Source: Alphaproteobacteria bacterium
GTDB taxonomy: Bacteria > Pseudomonadota > Alphaproteobacteria > Micavibrionales > UBA2020
DNA length: 48,303 bases
Reading direction: 5' to 3'
NCBI GenBank assembly: GCA_021413445.1
Contig: JAIOQI010000003.1
Location: forward strand, 1 to 48,303
In this document: positions 12,353 through 20,074 of the stretch, piece after piece
Layout: the number at the start of each line of letters is the position of its first letter
Numbering within the stretch: the first letter of the stretch is position 1
The notes under the pieces: generated by a model
Told to the model about the DNA's origin: nothing
What the model saw: the letters and a program-made list of their open reading frames with translations, nothing else
Database searches by the model: none
Program-made: the position numbers and the translations under genes

Positions 12353-12397
12353 TTCTGACAGTTTTAGGATAGAATTAAACAGGATAGGGAAAAAAAC

Positions 12398-13282
12398 ATG
12401 CTCATTAAAAATCCTTTAAAATCAGTTAGTTATGCTGTATCTATTGCTCTCGTTGTCGGCTTCATTGCTGCAACGCCGGCAGACGCCAGTTACGAGAACG
12501 TCTATAATAATCCCAATCTTTTCTATGTTGTTGATAAACAACACAAACTTTCCCTGAACTATGATGTTTATGCCGGTGGATTCAAAGCCCTGAACGCATC
12601 CCTGGTGATGGATCTCGATAAAAGAGCTTACGATATGACGCTGGAAGCTGAAACACAGGGATTTATCGCCAGCATTTTCCCCTGGAAAGCCTCTTTTAAC
12701 ACGTCCGGCCATGCCGACAAGGGCGCGCTGACCCCGACCATCTACAAGGAACGCAACAGCTGGCGCAAGGGCGTCAAAATAACCGAAATGAGCTATGCCC
12801 CCGATGGGAAAGTGCTCAAAACCACCACCCAGGCCGATGGTAAAACCAAGACCGACCGCGACATCAACGACGTCCTGGCGCGTAATAGCATGGATTTGCT
12901 GACCGGCACGCTGATCATCCTGCAAAGCGTCAAAAATACCCACAAATGCACAGGACAGTTCCCTATTTTCGACGGCAAGCACCGTTTTAACATCACTTTA
13001 ATGGACGATGGCAAGGAAGTCCTTGCCCGGTCGCAATACTCCAGTTTTGAAGGCGAAGCCCTGCGCTGCACCATCAAGGTCGTTCCCGTCGCCGGTTTCA
13101 AGGAAAAAGACAGCAAACGCGGCTGGATGGCCGTACAGAACCATACTGAAGCACACCACAAACTGCCGACACTCTGGCTCGCGCGCATGAAAAACAGCAC
13201 CCAGATCGTTCCCGTGCGCATGGAAATCGCCAGCGACTACGGCTCCGTCGTGGCGCACCTGTCCAAAGAGACTGAGAATTGA
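12398..13282 (+). CDS. DUF3108 domain secreted protein
   Basis: The 294-residue protein has a signal peptide (basic MLIKNPLKS, hydrophobic core VSIALVVGFIAA, cleavage probable after TPADA). The mature part has DUF3108-like sequence: LSLNYDVYAGGFKALNASLVMDL at the start, then the Trp/Arg-rich motif TIYKERNSWRKG. Proteins of this family are periplasmic or outer-membrane associated in proteobacteria and are predicted beta-rich. Their role is poorly defined. Two cysteines in the second half (KCTGQF and RCTIKV) could form a disulfide in the periplasm. It is a single gene followed by glmU on the same strand. A GGATAGGG sequence upstream could serve as ribosome-binding site. Confidence 0.75.
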   Translation: MLIKNPLKSVSYAVSIALVVGFIAATPADASYENVYNNPNLFYVVDKQHKLSLNYDVYAGGFKALNASLVMDLDKRAYDMTLEAETQGFIASIFPWKASFNTSGHADKGALTPTIYKERNSWRKGVKITEMSYAPDGKVLKTTTQADGKTKTDRDINDVLARNSMDLLTGTLIILQSVKNTHKCTGQFPIFDGKHRFNITLMDDGKEVLARSQYSSFEGEALRCTIKVVPVAGFKEKDSKRGWMAVQNHTEAHHKLPTLWLARMKNSTQIVPVRMEIASDYGSVVAHLSKETEN

Positions 13283-13319
13283 CACCCTTGTAATGCAATG
13301 CAATAAACTGTGACTTGAA

Positions 13320-13352
13320 GCAGGCGTCATTCCTTGCGTGAATGGGGCCTGC
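13320..13352 (+). other. Stem-loop in the glmU leader
   Basis: GCAGGC (13320-13325) pairs with GCCTGC (13347-13352), and inside it CATTC (13328-13332) pairs with GAATG (13340-13344), leaving a 7-nt loop. It ends 24 nt before the glmU start codon. There is no T-run, so it is not a normal terminator. It may be a leader structure of the glmU-glmS operon or a weak 3' end for the DUF3108 transcript. Confidence 0.5.
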
Positions 13353-13376
13353 TGACCAAACAGGGGCACTTATTGC

Positions 13377-14732
13377 ATGATCAAAAAACTGGGCTGTATC
13401 ATTCTGGCGGCGGGCAAAGGCACCCGCATGAAATCGGCCCTTCCAAAACCGCTGCACGCAGTCGCCGGGCGCCCGATGATCGGCCACGTCATCGCCGCCG
13501 CTGAGGCGCTGAACCCGGATAAAATCGTGGTCGTCATCGGCAACGATATGGAGCAGATGGGGCAGGCCGTCAAGCCCTACCCCACCGCCATCCAGCAGGC
13601 CGTCAACGGCACCGGCGGCGCCGTGCTGGCCGCGAAGGACCATTTCAAGAATTTCGACGGCGACATCCTCATCCTGTTCAGCGACACCCCGCTCGTCACC
13701 GCCGCGACCCTGCAAAAGATGCTCGACATCCGCCGCCAGTTTTTAGGCGTAGGCCTCACCTTCTCCGGCATGAACGTCACCACCCCTAACACCTACGGCC
13801 GCATGGTGATGGATGATGACGGCACGCTCAAAAAAATCGTTGAATTCAAGGATGCCACGGACGAAGAGAAAAAAATAAACCTGTGCAACGGCGGCATCGT
13901 CTGCGCCGACGGGGCGCAGCTGTTCAAGTGGCTCGGCCAGGTCAGCAACAACAACGCCCAAAATGAATATTACCTGACCGACCTTCCCGCGATTGCGCGG
14001 AAGGACAACCGCCAGACCCATGTCGTCGAAGTCTCTCCCGCCGAAATGGAAGGCGTCAATTCACGCGTCGATCTCGCCCGCGTCGAGAAGATCGCCCAGC
14101 AGCGCCTGCGCGAAAAGCACATGCTGAATGGCGTGACGCTGGTGGATCCGGACAGCGTCTATTTCAGCCACGACACGGTGATCGGCCAGGATGTCAAAAT
14201 CGAGCCGAACGTCTTTTTCGGCGCCGGAGTCAAAATCGCCAATAATGCCGAGATCCTCGCCAACAGCCATATCGAAGGCGCGGAGATCGGCGAGGGCGCG
14301 CATATCGGCCCCTTCGCGCGCCTCCGCCCCGGCAGCAAAATCGGCCGGCAGGCCAAAATCGGCAATTTCGTCGAAACCAAAAACGCCCATATCGGCGACG
14401 GCGCCAAGGCCAGCCACCTGAGCTATCTGGGCGATGCCTACATCGGCGAAAAAGCCAATATCGGCGCCGGCACCATCACCTGCAATTATGACGGGTTTTT
14501 GAAACACAAGACCAAAATCGGCAAGCAGGCCTTCATCGGCTCCAATTCCGCCCTGGTCGCCCCAGTAACAATCGGCGACGGCGCCTATGTCGGCGCCGGC
14601 AGCACCATCGCCAAGGATGTGCCGGACAACGCCCTCGGCGTCACCCGCGCGCAGCAAACCAACATCGAAGGCTGGGCAGAGGCATTCCGGCAGAAGAAAG
14701 CAAAAGAGAAATCGAAGAAGGAAGGCAAATAG
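13377..14732 (+). CDS. glmU: Bifunctional N-acetylglucosamine-1-phosphate uridyltransferase / glucosamine-1-phosphate acetyltransferase
   Basis: GlmU makes UDP-N-acetylglucosamine for peptidoglycan and lipid A. The 451-residue protein has the nucleotidyltransferase signature LAAGKGTRMKS at residues ~10-20, the GTGGAV motif in the same domain, and a C-terminal left-handed beta-helix built of hexapeptide repeats (many IG-x-x-A units from ~255) that trimerises and binds acetyl-CoA. Length is normal. Its stop codon is 1 nt before the glmS start, so both enzymes of the pathway are produced together. Confidence 0.97.
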   Translation: MIKKLGCIILAAGKGTRMKSALPKPLHAVAGRPMIGHVIAAAEALNPDKIVVVIGNDMEQMGQAVKPYPTAIQQAVNGTGGAVLAAKDHFKNFDGDILILFSDTPLVTAATLQKMLDIRRQFLGVGLTFSGMNVTTPNTYGRMVMDDDGTLKKIVEFKDATDEEKKINLCNGGIVCADGAQLFKWLGQVSNNNAQNEYYLTDLPAIARKDNRQTHVVEVSPAEMEGVNSRVDLARVEKIAQQRLREKHMLNGVTLVDPDSVYFSHDTVIGQDVKIEPNVFFGAGVKIANNAEILANSHIEGAEIGEGAHIGPFARLRPGSKIGRQAKIGNFVETKNAHIGDGAKASHLSYLGDAYIGEKANIGAGTITCNYDGFLKHKTKIGKQAFIGSNSALVAPVTIGDGAYVGAGSTIAKDVPDNALGVTRAQQTNIEGWAEAFRQKKAKEKSKKEGK

Positions 14733-14733
14733 C

Positions 14734-16557
14734 ATGTGCGGCATCGTCGGCGTATTGAGCAAAACGGACGCGGCTCCCCAACTGATCGAAGGGCTGAAAC
14801 GCCTGGAATACCGCGGCTATGACAGCGCCGGCATCGCCACGCTGGTGAACGGCAAAATCGAGCGCCGCCGCGCCGAAGGCAAGCTCGTCAACCTTGACGA
14901 AAAACTGAAAAAGGAGCCTCTCGGCGGCACCCTCGGCATCGGCCATACCCGCTGGGCGACGCACGGCAACCCGACGGAACGCAACGCCCATCCGCACGCG
15001 ACGGACCAGGTCGCGGTCGTGCACAACGGCATCATCGAGAATTATCAGGAGCTGAAGGAAGAGCTGCAAGGCTCGCAGGTCCGCTTCGAAACCGATACGG
15101 ACACCGAAGTCATCGCCCATCTGGTGACTTATTATATACGACAGGGCTTGAAACCGGAGCAGGCGGTTGACGCCGCCCTGGCCCGACTCAAGGGCGCTTT
15201 CGCCATCGCCATGATTTTTACCGGCGAGGAAGACCTGATGATCGGCGCGCGTTTCGGCACACCGCTGGCCATTGGCTACGGCAAGGACGAAATGTTTCTG
15301 GCTTCCGACTCCTACGCCCTTGCGCCCTACACCAATAAAATCACCTTCCTGGAGGACGGCGACCGCGTGAACATGAGCCGCTCCGGCGTCACCATCCGCA
15401 ACCTCGACGGCAAGAAGGTGGAGCGGGAGATCCGCACCACCGCGCAATCCGGCGCCATCATGGGCAAGGGCAAGTACCGCCATTTCATGCTCAAGGAAAT
15501 CTACGAGCAGCCCTCCGTCATCGCCGACACGCTCAACAGCTACGTCAACCCGACCACCGGGCACATCACCTTTCCCGATGAGATCCTTGCCCTCGCCAGC
15601 GCGCCGCGCATCACCATTTCCGCCTGCGGCACCGCCTATTACGCCGGCATGGTGGCGAAATACTGGCTGGAGCAGCTGGCGCGCATCCCCGTCGAGATCG
15701 ATGTCGCCTCCGAATTCAGGTACCGCGAAGCCCCGATGCCGAAGGGCGGCGCGGCGCTGTTCGTGTCGCAGTCCGGCGAGACGCTGGACACGCTGGAGGC
15801 GCTACGCTACGCCAAGCGCCAGGGGCAGACCATCGTTTCCCTGCTCAACACCATCGAAAGCACGATCGAACGCGAGTCGCACCACGTCCTCCGCACGCTG
15901 GCGGGTCCTGAAATCGGCGTCGCCTCGACCAAGGCCTTCACCACCCAGCTGACGACGCTGGCCTGCCTCGCCGTCGCCCTCGCCTGCAAAAACGGCAGCA
16001 TCTCCCCAGCCCGGGAAAAGCAGCTCACCAACGCGTTGCGTGAGTTGCCGTCCCGCATCGCCGAACTGCTGAACCACGACGAGAAAATCCAGCTGATGGC
16101 CAAAGAAATCGCCGAAGCGCGCGACGTGCTGTATCTGGGCCGCGGCACCGCCTACCCGATCGCCCTGGAAGGCGCGCTGAAACTGAAGGAAATCTCCTAT
16201 ATCCACGCCGAAGGCTATGCCTCGGGAGAAATGAAGCACGGCCCCATCGCCCTGATTGACGAGAACGTGCCGGTGATCGTGATCGCGCCGTTCGACAGCC
16301 TGTTCGAGAAAACCGCCTCCAACGCCCAGGAAATCGTCGCCCGCGGCGGGAAAGTCCTGCTCATCTCCGACAAAAAGGGCGTCGAGAAGCTGAAAGACAT
16401 CGCCACCTGGACTATTGAAATTCCGGAAGTGGATTCCTTCGTGGCGCCGATCCTCTACACCCTGCCGGTGCAGCTGCTGGCCTACCACACCGCCGTCATC
16501 AAAGGCACCGACGTCGATCAGCCGCGCAACCTGGCGAAAAGCGTGACGGTGGAGTAA
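14734..16557 (+). CDS. glmS: Glutamine-fructose-6-phosphate aminotransferase (isomerizing)
   Basis: GlmS forms glucosamine-6-phosphate from fructose-6-phosphate and glutamine, the entry step to amino-sugar synthesis. The 607-residue protein starts MCGIVGVLS; Cys2 becomes the N-terminal nucleophile of the glutaminase domain after Met removal, so the start must be 14734 and not an upstream in-frame ATG. The glutaminase domain also shows GHTRWATHG. Two SIS sugar-isomerase domains follow (~280-607), with SQSGETLDTLEAL and EGALKLKEISYIHAEGY. The end PRNLAKSVTVE is the canonical C-terminus. An AGGAAGG sequence precedes the start. Confidence 0.98.
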   Translation: MCGIVGVLSKTDAAPQLIEGLKRLEYRGYDSAGIATLVNGKIERRRAEGKLVNLDEKLKKEPLGGTLGIGHTRWATHGNPTERNAHPHATDQVAVVHNGIIENYQELKEELQGSQVRFETDTDTEVIAHLVTYYIRQGLKPEQAVDAALARLKGAFAIAMIFTGEEDLMIGARFGTPLAIGYGKDEMFLASDSYALAPYTNKITFLEDGDRVNMSRSGVTIRNLDGKKVEREIRTTAQSGAIMGKGKYRHFMLKEIYEQPSVIADTLNSYVNPTTGHITFPDEILALASAPRITISACGTAYYAGMVAKYWLEQLARIPVEIDVASEFRYREAPMPKGGAALFVSQSGETLDTLEALRYAKRQGQTIVSLLNTIESTIERESHHVLRTLAGPEIGVASTKAFTTQLTTLACLAVALACKNGSISPAREKQLTNALRELPSRIAELLNHDEKIQLMAKEIAEARDVLYLGRGTAYPIALEGALKLKEISYIHAEGYASGEMKHGPIALIDENVPVIVIAPFDSLFEKTASNAQEIVARGGKVLLISDKKGVEKLKDIATWTIEIPEVDSFVAPILYTLPVQLLAYHTAVIKGTDVDQPRNLAKSVTVE

Positions 16558-16564
16558 TCAGCGA

Positions 16565-17467
16565 TTACGGTTTCGGCGCATCGTTGCCGGGCTTATTCGT
16601 CGGCGGCGTGATGCTGCGAACCTTATCAAACAGCTCCTTCAACTCCGGCCACAGCGGCTTTTTCTGCTGGCCATCCATCTGTTCCTGCATCCCGCGATCC
16701 AGCACGAAGCCCCGGCGCATCAGGTCTTCCGCCAGTTCCATCAGCGTCATCTTGCCGGTGTAGCTGAAAGAAGCCTCGCACTCCTCGCTCATGCCCTCGG
16801 GCAGCAGATGCTCAATATAGCTTTCGACATGCTGGTCGTAGCAGGTATCTTCCAATGGCGCGATGGCAAGATAGAAAGCATTCTCGTCATCACTATACCC
16901 ATCATCATTGGTGCCGATGCCAAAGCCGAAGCGGTTGGCCAGCGCCTTGCCGGCTTTTTTCAGCTTGGCCTCCGGCACCTCTTCACATTCCAGGATGCGC
17001 TCGATAATTTCGTCAGCGGCCTTGTTTTTCGCCGCGTCGGTTTCCACCGGCGGAGTCGACAACTGCTGCTTTTTCTCTTCTTCCACTTCCTTCAGCACGT
17101 CTTTGTAGCCTTCTTCGCCGAGACCGAACTGCTTGGTCAGCATCTCGATAGCTTCTTTGCGTTTGGCCTCCGTTATATCATCAAGCGCCAGAATGCTCCG
17201 GATGGCCTCGGCAGCCATTCTCTTTTTTCTCTCATCAACCTTGACCGGCGCGGCCGCTTTTGAAAATGCCTGCTGGACAACAGTGAATGCGCCTTCAGCC
17301 GTCTCGGTCGCTTCCAGTTTCACCCCGATTTGGCTATTTTCAAACTCGCGCACCCACTGGCCTGTGGCGTTTTTTTTCTTGGAAGTGCGTTTCCAGTCTT
17401 TTTCTGCTCCGCCGTATTGGGCGAGAACTTTTTTCAGCTGGTCGGATGTCGTTTCTTTCTTGGCCAT
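16565..17467 (-). CDS. Hypothetical protein with an internal duplication, 300 residues
   Basis: I do not recognise this family. The protein is soluble, charged and mostly helical, without a signal peptide. Residues 84-116 and 150-183 are clearly related (AAEAIRSIL with EAKRKEAIEMLTKQFGLG; AADEIIERIL with EAKLKKAGKALANRFGFG), so it contains two copies of a roughly 35-residue helical module separated by a Lys/Glu-rich linker. The N-terminal ~60 residues (QWVREFENSQIGVKLEATET) look like a small beta domain. The start has AAGGA 9 nt upstream. It converges on glmS with a 7-nt gap. A role cannot be assigned. Confidence 0.75.
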   Translation of the reverse strand: MAKKETTSDQLKKVLAQYGGAEKDWKRTSKKKNATGQWVREFENSQIGVKLEATETAEGAFTVVQQAFSKAAAPVKVDERKKRMAAEAIRSILALDDITEAKRKEAIEMLTKQFGLGEEGYKDVLKEVEEEKKQQLSTPPVETDAAKNKAADEIIERILECEEVPEAKLKKAGKALANRFGFGIGTNDDGYSDDENAFYLAIAPLEDTCYDQHVESYIEHLLPEGMSEECEASFSYTGKMTLMELAEDLMRRGFVLDRGMQEQMDGQQKKPLWPELKELFDKVRSITPPTNKPGNDAPKP

Positions 17468-17572
17468 GGATGCAATCCTTGTGTGTTTTATTCATAAAAA
17501 ATCACACATAAATTGACATAACAGCGCGCGAGTGTCAAGCGCTCCGGCGGCAAGAAAGAATTATTGATAACT

Positions 17573-17662
17573 TATTGTTTTAAAAGTCCTTTTTCCGCCA
17601 ACAGCGTACATCTCGCGGACAATATCGGCTCCGACGACCGGGCACGCTTTTAACGTATAGGC
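17573..17662 (-). pseudogene. Decayed copy of the 3' end of grxD
   Basis: Read on the minus strand this stretch encodes ADIVREMYA and then, after a deletion of about 19 nt that changes frame, LLAEKGLLKQ followed by a stop codon. The intact grxD at 18229-18558 ends DIVREMYAAGELQQ plus the same LLAEKGLLKQ-stop. The nucleotide match extends upstream to the YVKG region of grxD. It is therefore a degenerate duplicate of the last ~35 codons of grxD, on the same strand. It is separated from the intact gene by the Met-rich protein gene. Confidence 0.85.
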
Positions 17663-17679
17663 TCTTCATCAAATGCGAT

Positions 17680-18195
17680 CTATTGCTTAGGATAATTGCT
17701 CCAATTTTGGTGCATCATCATATTGTCTATCATCATTTGCTGCATCCCCATGTATTGATCCATCATGTACTGGCGTTGTTTCATCTGCTCCGGCGTGAGA
17801 TTGGAATAATAATTGCTCATGTTGCCCCATCCCATCATATGGCCGTTCATCATATTCCCCATCATGGGTCCGCCCATCATTCCGCCGCCGCAACAACCCA
17901 TCATGCCCGGCCCCCACATGTCATGCATCATCCCCATCATATTGTTCATAGTGGCCCAGTGATCCTGCAACAGCTTTTGCCGCGCCTGCGGATCCTGGGT
18001 CTTCTGGATTTCGTCCATCTGCTCCTGCATTTTCTTCATGTTCTTCTGCGCCTGCGCCAACTGCTCGTCGAACTTGGCAACATCGGGGGCAGCCTGTTCC
18101 GTTTTCGTCTCTTTATTGGCGTTGTCAGCGGCATGGGCGGCAACCGGCATGGATAAAGCCGCGACTAGCATGAGAAATTTGAATATATCTTTCAT
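17680..18195 (-). CDS. Methionine-rich exported protein, possible metal binder
   Basis: The 171-residue protein has a signal peptide (MKDIFKFLMLVAALSMPVAAHA, cleavage after AHA), then a helical region (~40-80) with heptad-like Gln/Lys/Met spacing, then a Met/Gly-rich region with repeated MM, HMM and GMM units plus a CC pair (GMMGCCGGGMMGG). It contains 33 methionines. Clustered Met, His and Cys in a periplasmic protein suggest binding of copper or silver, by analogy with Met-rich periplasmic metal proteins; that is inference, as no metal pump or oxidase gene is adjacent. A good Shine-Dalgarno (AAAGGAAA) precedes the start. It follows grxD by 33 nt and is probably co-transcribed with it. Confidence 0.75.
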   Translation of the reverse strand: MKDIFKFLMLVAALSMPVAAHAADNANKETKTEQAAPDVAKFDEQLAQAQKNMKKMQEQMDEIQKTQDPQARQKLLQDHWATMNNMMGMMHDMWGPGMMGCCGGGMMGGPMMGNMMNGHMMGWGNMSNYYSNLTPEQMKQRQYMMDQYMGMQQMMIDNMMMHQNWSNYPKQ

Positions 18196-18228
18196 GGGGT
18201 TTTCCTTTGTGATGGGGTTGGTAGAATA

Positions 18229-18558
18229 TTATTGCTTCAGCAGCCCTTTTTCCGCCAGCAGCTGCTGCAACTCACCTGCGGCGTACATCTCGCGCACAAT
18301 GTCGCAGCCGCCGACAAACTCACCTTTAACGTAAAGCTGTGGCGTCGTCGGCCAGTTGGTGAAGTCCTTGATGCCCTGGCTCAGCTGCGGGTCAGACAGC
18401 ACGTCAATGTCCTTGAACGGCACACGAAGGCTCTCCAGCACCTGCACCACCGCCGCAGAATAGCCGCATTGCGGGAAGACCGCAGACCCCTTCATGTAAA
18501 GGACCACGTCGTTGTCAGAGATTTCCTGCCGGATACGGTCAAAGACTTCGTTTTGCAT
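18229..18558 (-). CDS. grxD: Monothiol glutaredoxin, Grx4 type
   Basis: Monothiol glutaredoxins of this class bind and deliver [2Fe-2S] clusters. The 109-residue protein has the whole fold: MKGSAVFPQCGYSAAVVQVL with the active site CGYS instead of the usual CGFS, then the cis-proline segment WPTTPQLYVKGEFVGGCDIV for glutathione binding. The Phe-to-Tyr change is conservative and does not remove the catalytic cysteine. No bolA gene precedes it, although the two are often neighbours in Alphaproteobacteria. A partial copy of its 3' end lies at 17573-17662. Confidence 0.96.
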   Translation of the reverse strand: MQNEVFDRIRQEISDNDVVLYMKGSAVFPQCGYSAAVVQVLESLRVPFKDIDVLSDPQLSQGIKDFTNWPTTPQLYVKGEFVGGCDIVREMYAAGELQQLLAEKGLLKQ

Positions 18559-18702
18559 TCGCTTTCCTATCCTTCCGTAGCTGCCAGGTTACTCCTCAGT
18601 ATAACACCCCGGACAAAATCTTCCAGCCTTGCCGCGCCAATGACCGCGAACGAATCCTCTAAAATTAGGACAAATCAGGGGGTGCATGTAAATAATCCCC
18701 AT

Positions 18703-18753
18703 AAATCGCCAAAAAAATATTATAATAACACCATGAAAATAGGCGATTTTTCT
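18703..18753 (+). other. Leader stem-loop with a nine-codon ORF ahead of the pentapeptide-repeat gene
   Basis: AAATCGCC (18703-18710) can pair with GGCGATTT (18742-18749), which is followed by TTCTCC. Within the loop lie a TATAAT (18721-18726) and an ATG at 18733 opening a tiny ORF, MKIGDFSP, that stops just before the AGGAG of the downstream gene. This could be an attenuator-like or uORF arrangement, or chance in AT-rich sequence. Confidence 0.3.
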
Positions 18754-18779
18754 CCCTAAAGGAGCCAAGAGCCCATTCG

Positions 18780-20072
18780 ATGATGGAAGAGACAGAAAAA
18801 GAATTCTCGCTGCCCAGGATGACGCAGACGGAGCTTGCCGAAATTATCGGCAAGCATGTCAGGTTCATGAGCAGCATGCGCGGGGGTGCACGGGCCATTA
18901 TCAAAGACCGGGATTTGTCCGGTCTTTCCTTCAAGGGGCAAAACCTCTCCCAATCGGATTTCACCGGCTGCACCCTCTCCAACGCGGACCTCTCCGATGC
19001 CAACTTCGAGGGGGCCACGCTGTTCGGCTGCGATTTCACCAATTCTAAAATGAACAATACGCGGATGGTCAGGGCCGACCTGCGCGGCGCGGACGTCAGC
19101 CGGGCCGACCTGAGCAAAGCTAATATGACGGGAGCAGACCTGCGCGAGGGAAAAACCATCATCAACCGCACGGACAAGAAAGGGACGGATACCTTCGGCA
19201 AAACTGAAAACCGTTCCGCCCAGTTTGTCGGCAGCAACCTGAGCAATGCAAACCTGACCGGCACCACGGCGGCTTCAGCCAACTTTCAGGGCGCCGACAT
19301 GCAAAGCGCGAACCTCAGCCGGGCCGACCTGAAAAACGCCAATATGCAGGGGGCAGACCTCAGCAAGGCCGACCTCTCCTCGGCGGATGTCAGAAATGCC
19401 AATTTCTCCTATGCCACCATGGTCGGGGCAAACATGCAGGGCGCTGAAAAAGGCGGCGCCAATTTCACCCTGACCCTGACCGGCGAACCTGTCGGCAAGA
19501 ATTTCGATGAAATACCGCTGACGCTCGACGAAATATTTCTCAAGCATATAGCCTGGGTGGCCTCCGGAGGGCGTCATGGCAAACAGCTTGATCTCAGCGA
19601 AACGGACATGAGAAAAGCCCCTCCCTTTGCCGGCAAAAAACTGACCTTCATGAAAGCCCCCAGCTCCACATTTGCGGAGCTGGACCTGCGCAGCGTCGAA
19701 ATTCAGGCTGCGCATCTGGAAAAATCCGATTTCCGCAAGTGCCTGCTGCAAAATGCAGACCTGCGCGGATCGAATTTTACCGAGGCGCTCTTCAACCGCG
19801 CCAATTTATCAAGGGCCAACCTCAACTCGCTGTACTTTAAAAGGCAGAACGGCTCTGAATACAGCCTCCCCTGCAATTTCGACAAGGCCTCACTGTGCCA
19901 AGCCACCCTGACCGGCGCCTCCATCATGGAAGGCCGCTTCAGGGAAGCCGACCTTACCCAGGCCGACCTCAGCAACTGCGACCTGCGCAAGGCGGATTTC
20001 ACCGGCGCCATCCTCGACGGAACGAAGTTCGACGGCGCCGCGCTGAACGGGGCGATCTTCGATAAAAACTGA
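18780..20072 (+). CDS. Pentapeptide-repeat protein with two modules
   Basis: The 430-residue protein is mostly A(D/N)LXX pentapeptides, which fold as a right-handed quadrilateral beta-helix. It consists of two modules. Each opens with a similar leader (LAEIIGKHVRFMSSMRGGAR at ~15-35; LDEIFLKHIAWVASGGRHGK at ~245-265) ending in a DLS, and runs into pentapeptides. A non-repeat insertion at ~125-145 interrupts the first helix. No signal peptide or membrane segment is visible, so it is likely cytoplasmic. Function is unknown. DNA-gyrase-mimicking Qnr proteins are pentapeptide proteins too, but they are about half this size and lack the leader. It ends 2 bp from the converging serpin gene. Confidence 0.85.
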   Translation: MMEETEKEFSLPRMTQTELAEIIGKHVRFMSSMRGGARAIIKDRDLSGLSFKGQNLSQSDFTGCTLSNADLSDANFEGATLFGCDFTNSKMNNTRMVRADLRGADVSRADLSKANMTGADLREGKTIINRTDKKGTDTFGKTENRSAQFVGSNLSNANLTGTTAASANFQGADMQSANLSRADLKNANMQGADLSKADLSSADVRNANFSYATMVGANMQGAEKGGANFTLTLTGEPVGKNFDEIPLTLDEIFLKHIAWVASGGRHGKQLDLSETDMRKAPPFAGKKLTFMKAPSSTFAELDLRSVEIQAAHLEKSDFRKCLLQNADLRGSNFTEALFNRANLSRANLNSLYFKRQNGSEYSLPCNFDKASLCQATLTGASIMEGRFREADLTQADLSNCDLRKADFTGAILDGTKFDGAALNGAIFDKN

Positions 20073-20074
20073 AA

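Noticed and set aside
18665-19282. Minus-strand open frame inside the pentapeptide gene
   Set aside because: It results from the periodic codon pattern of the pentapeptides read in antisense.
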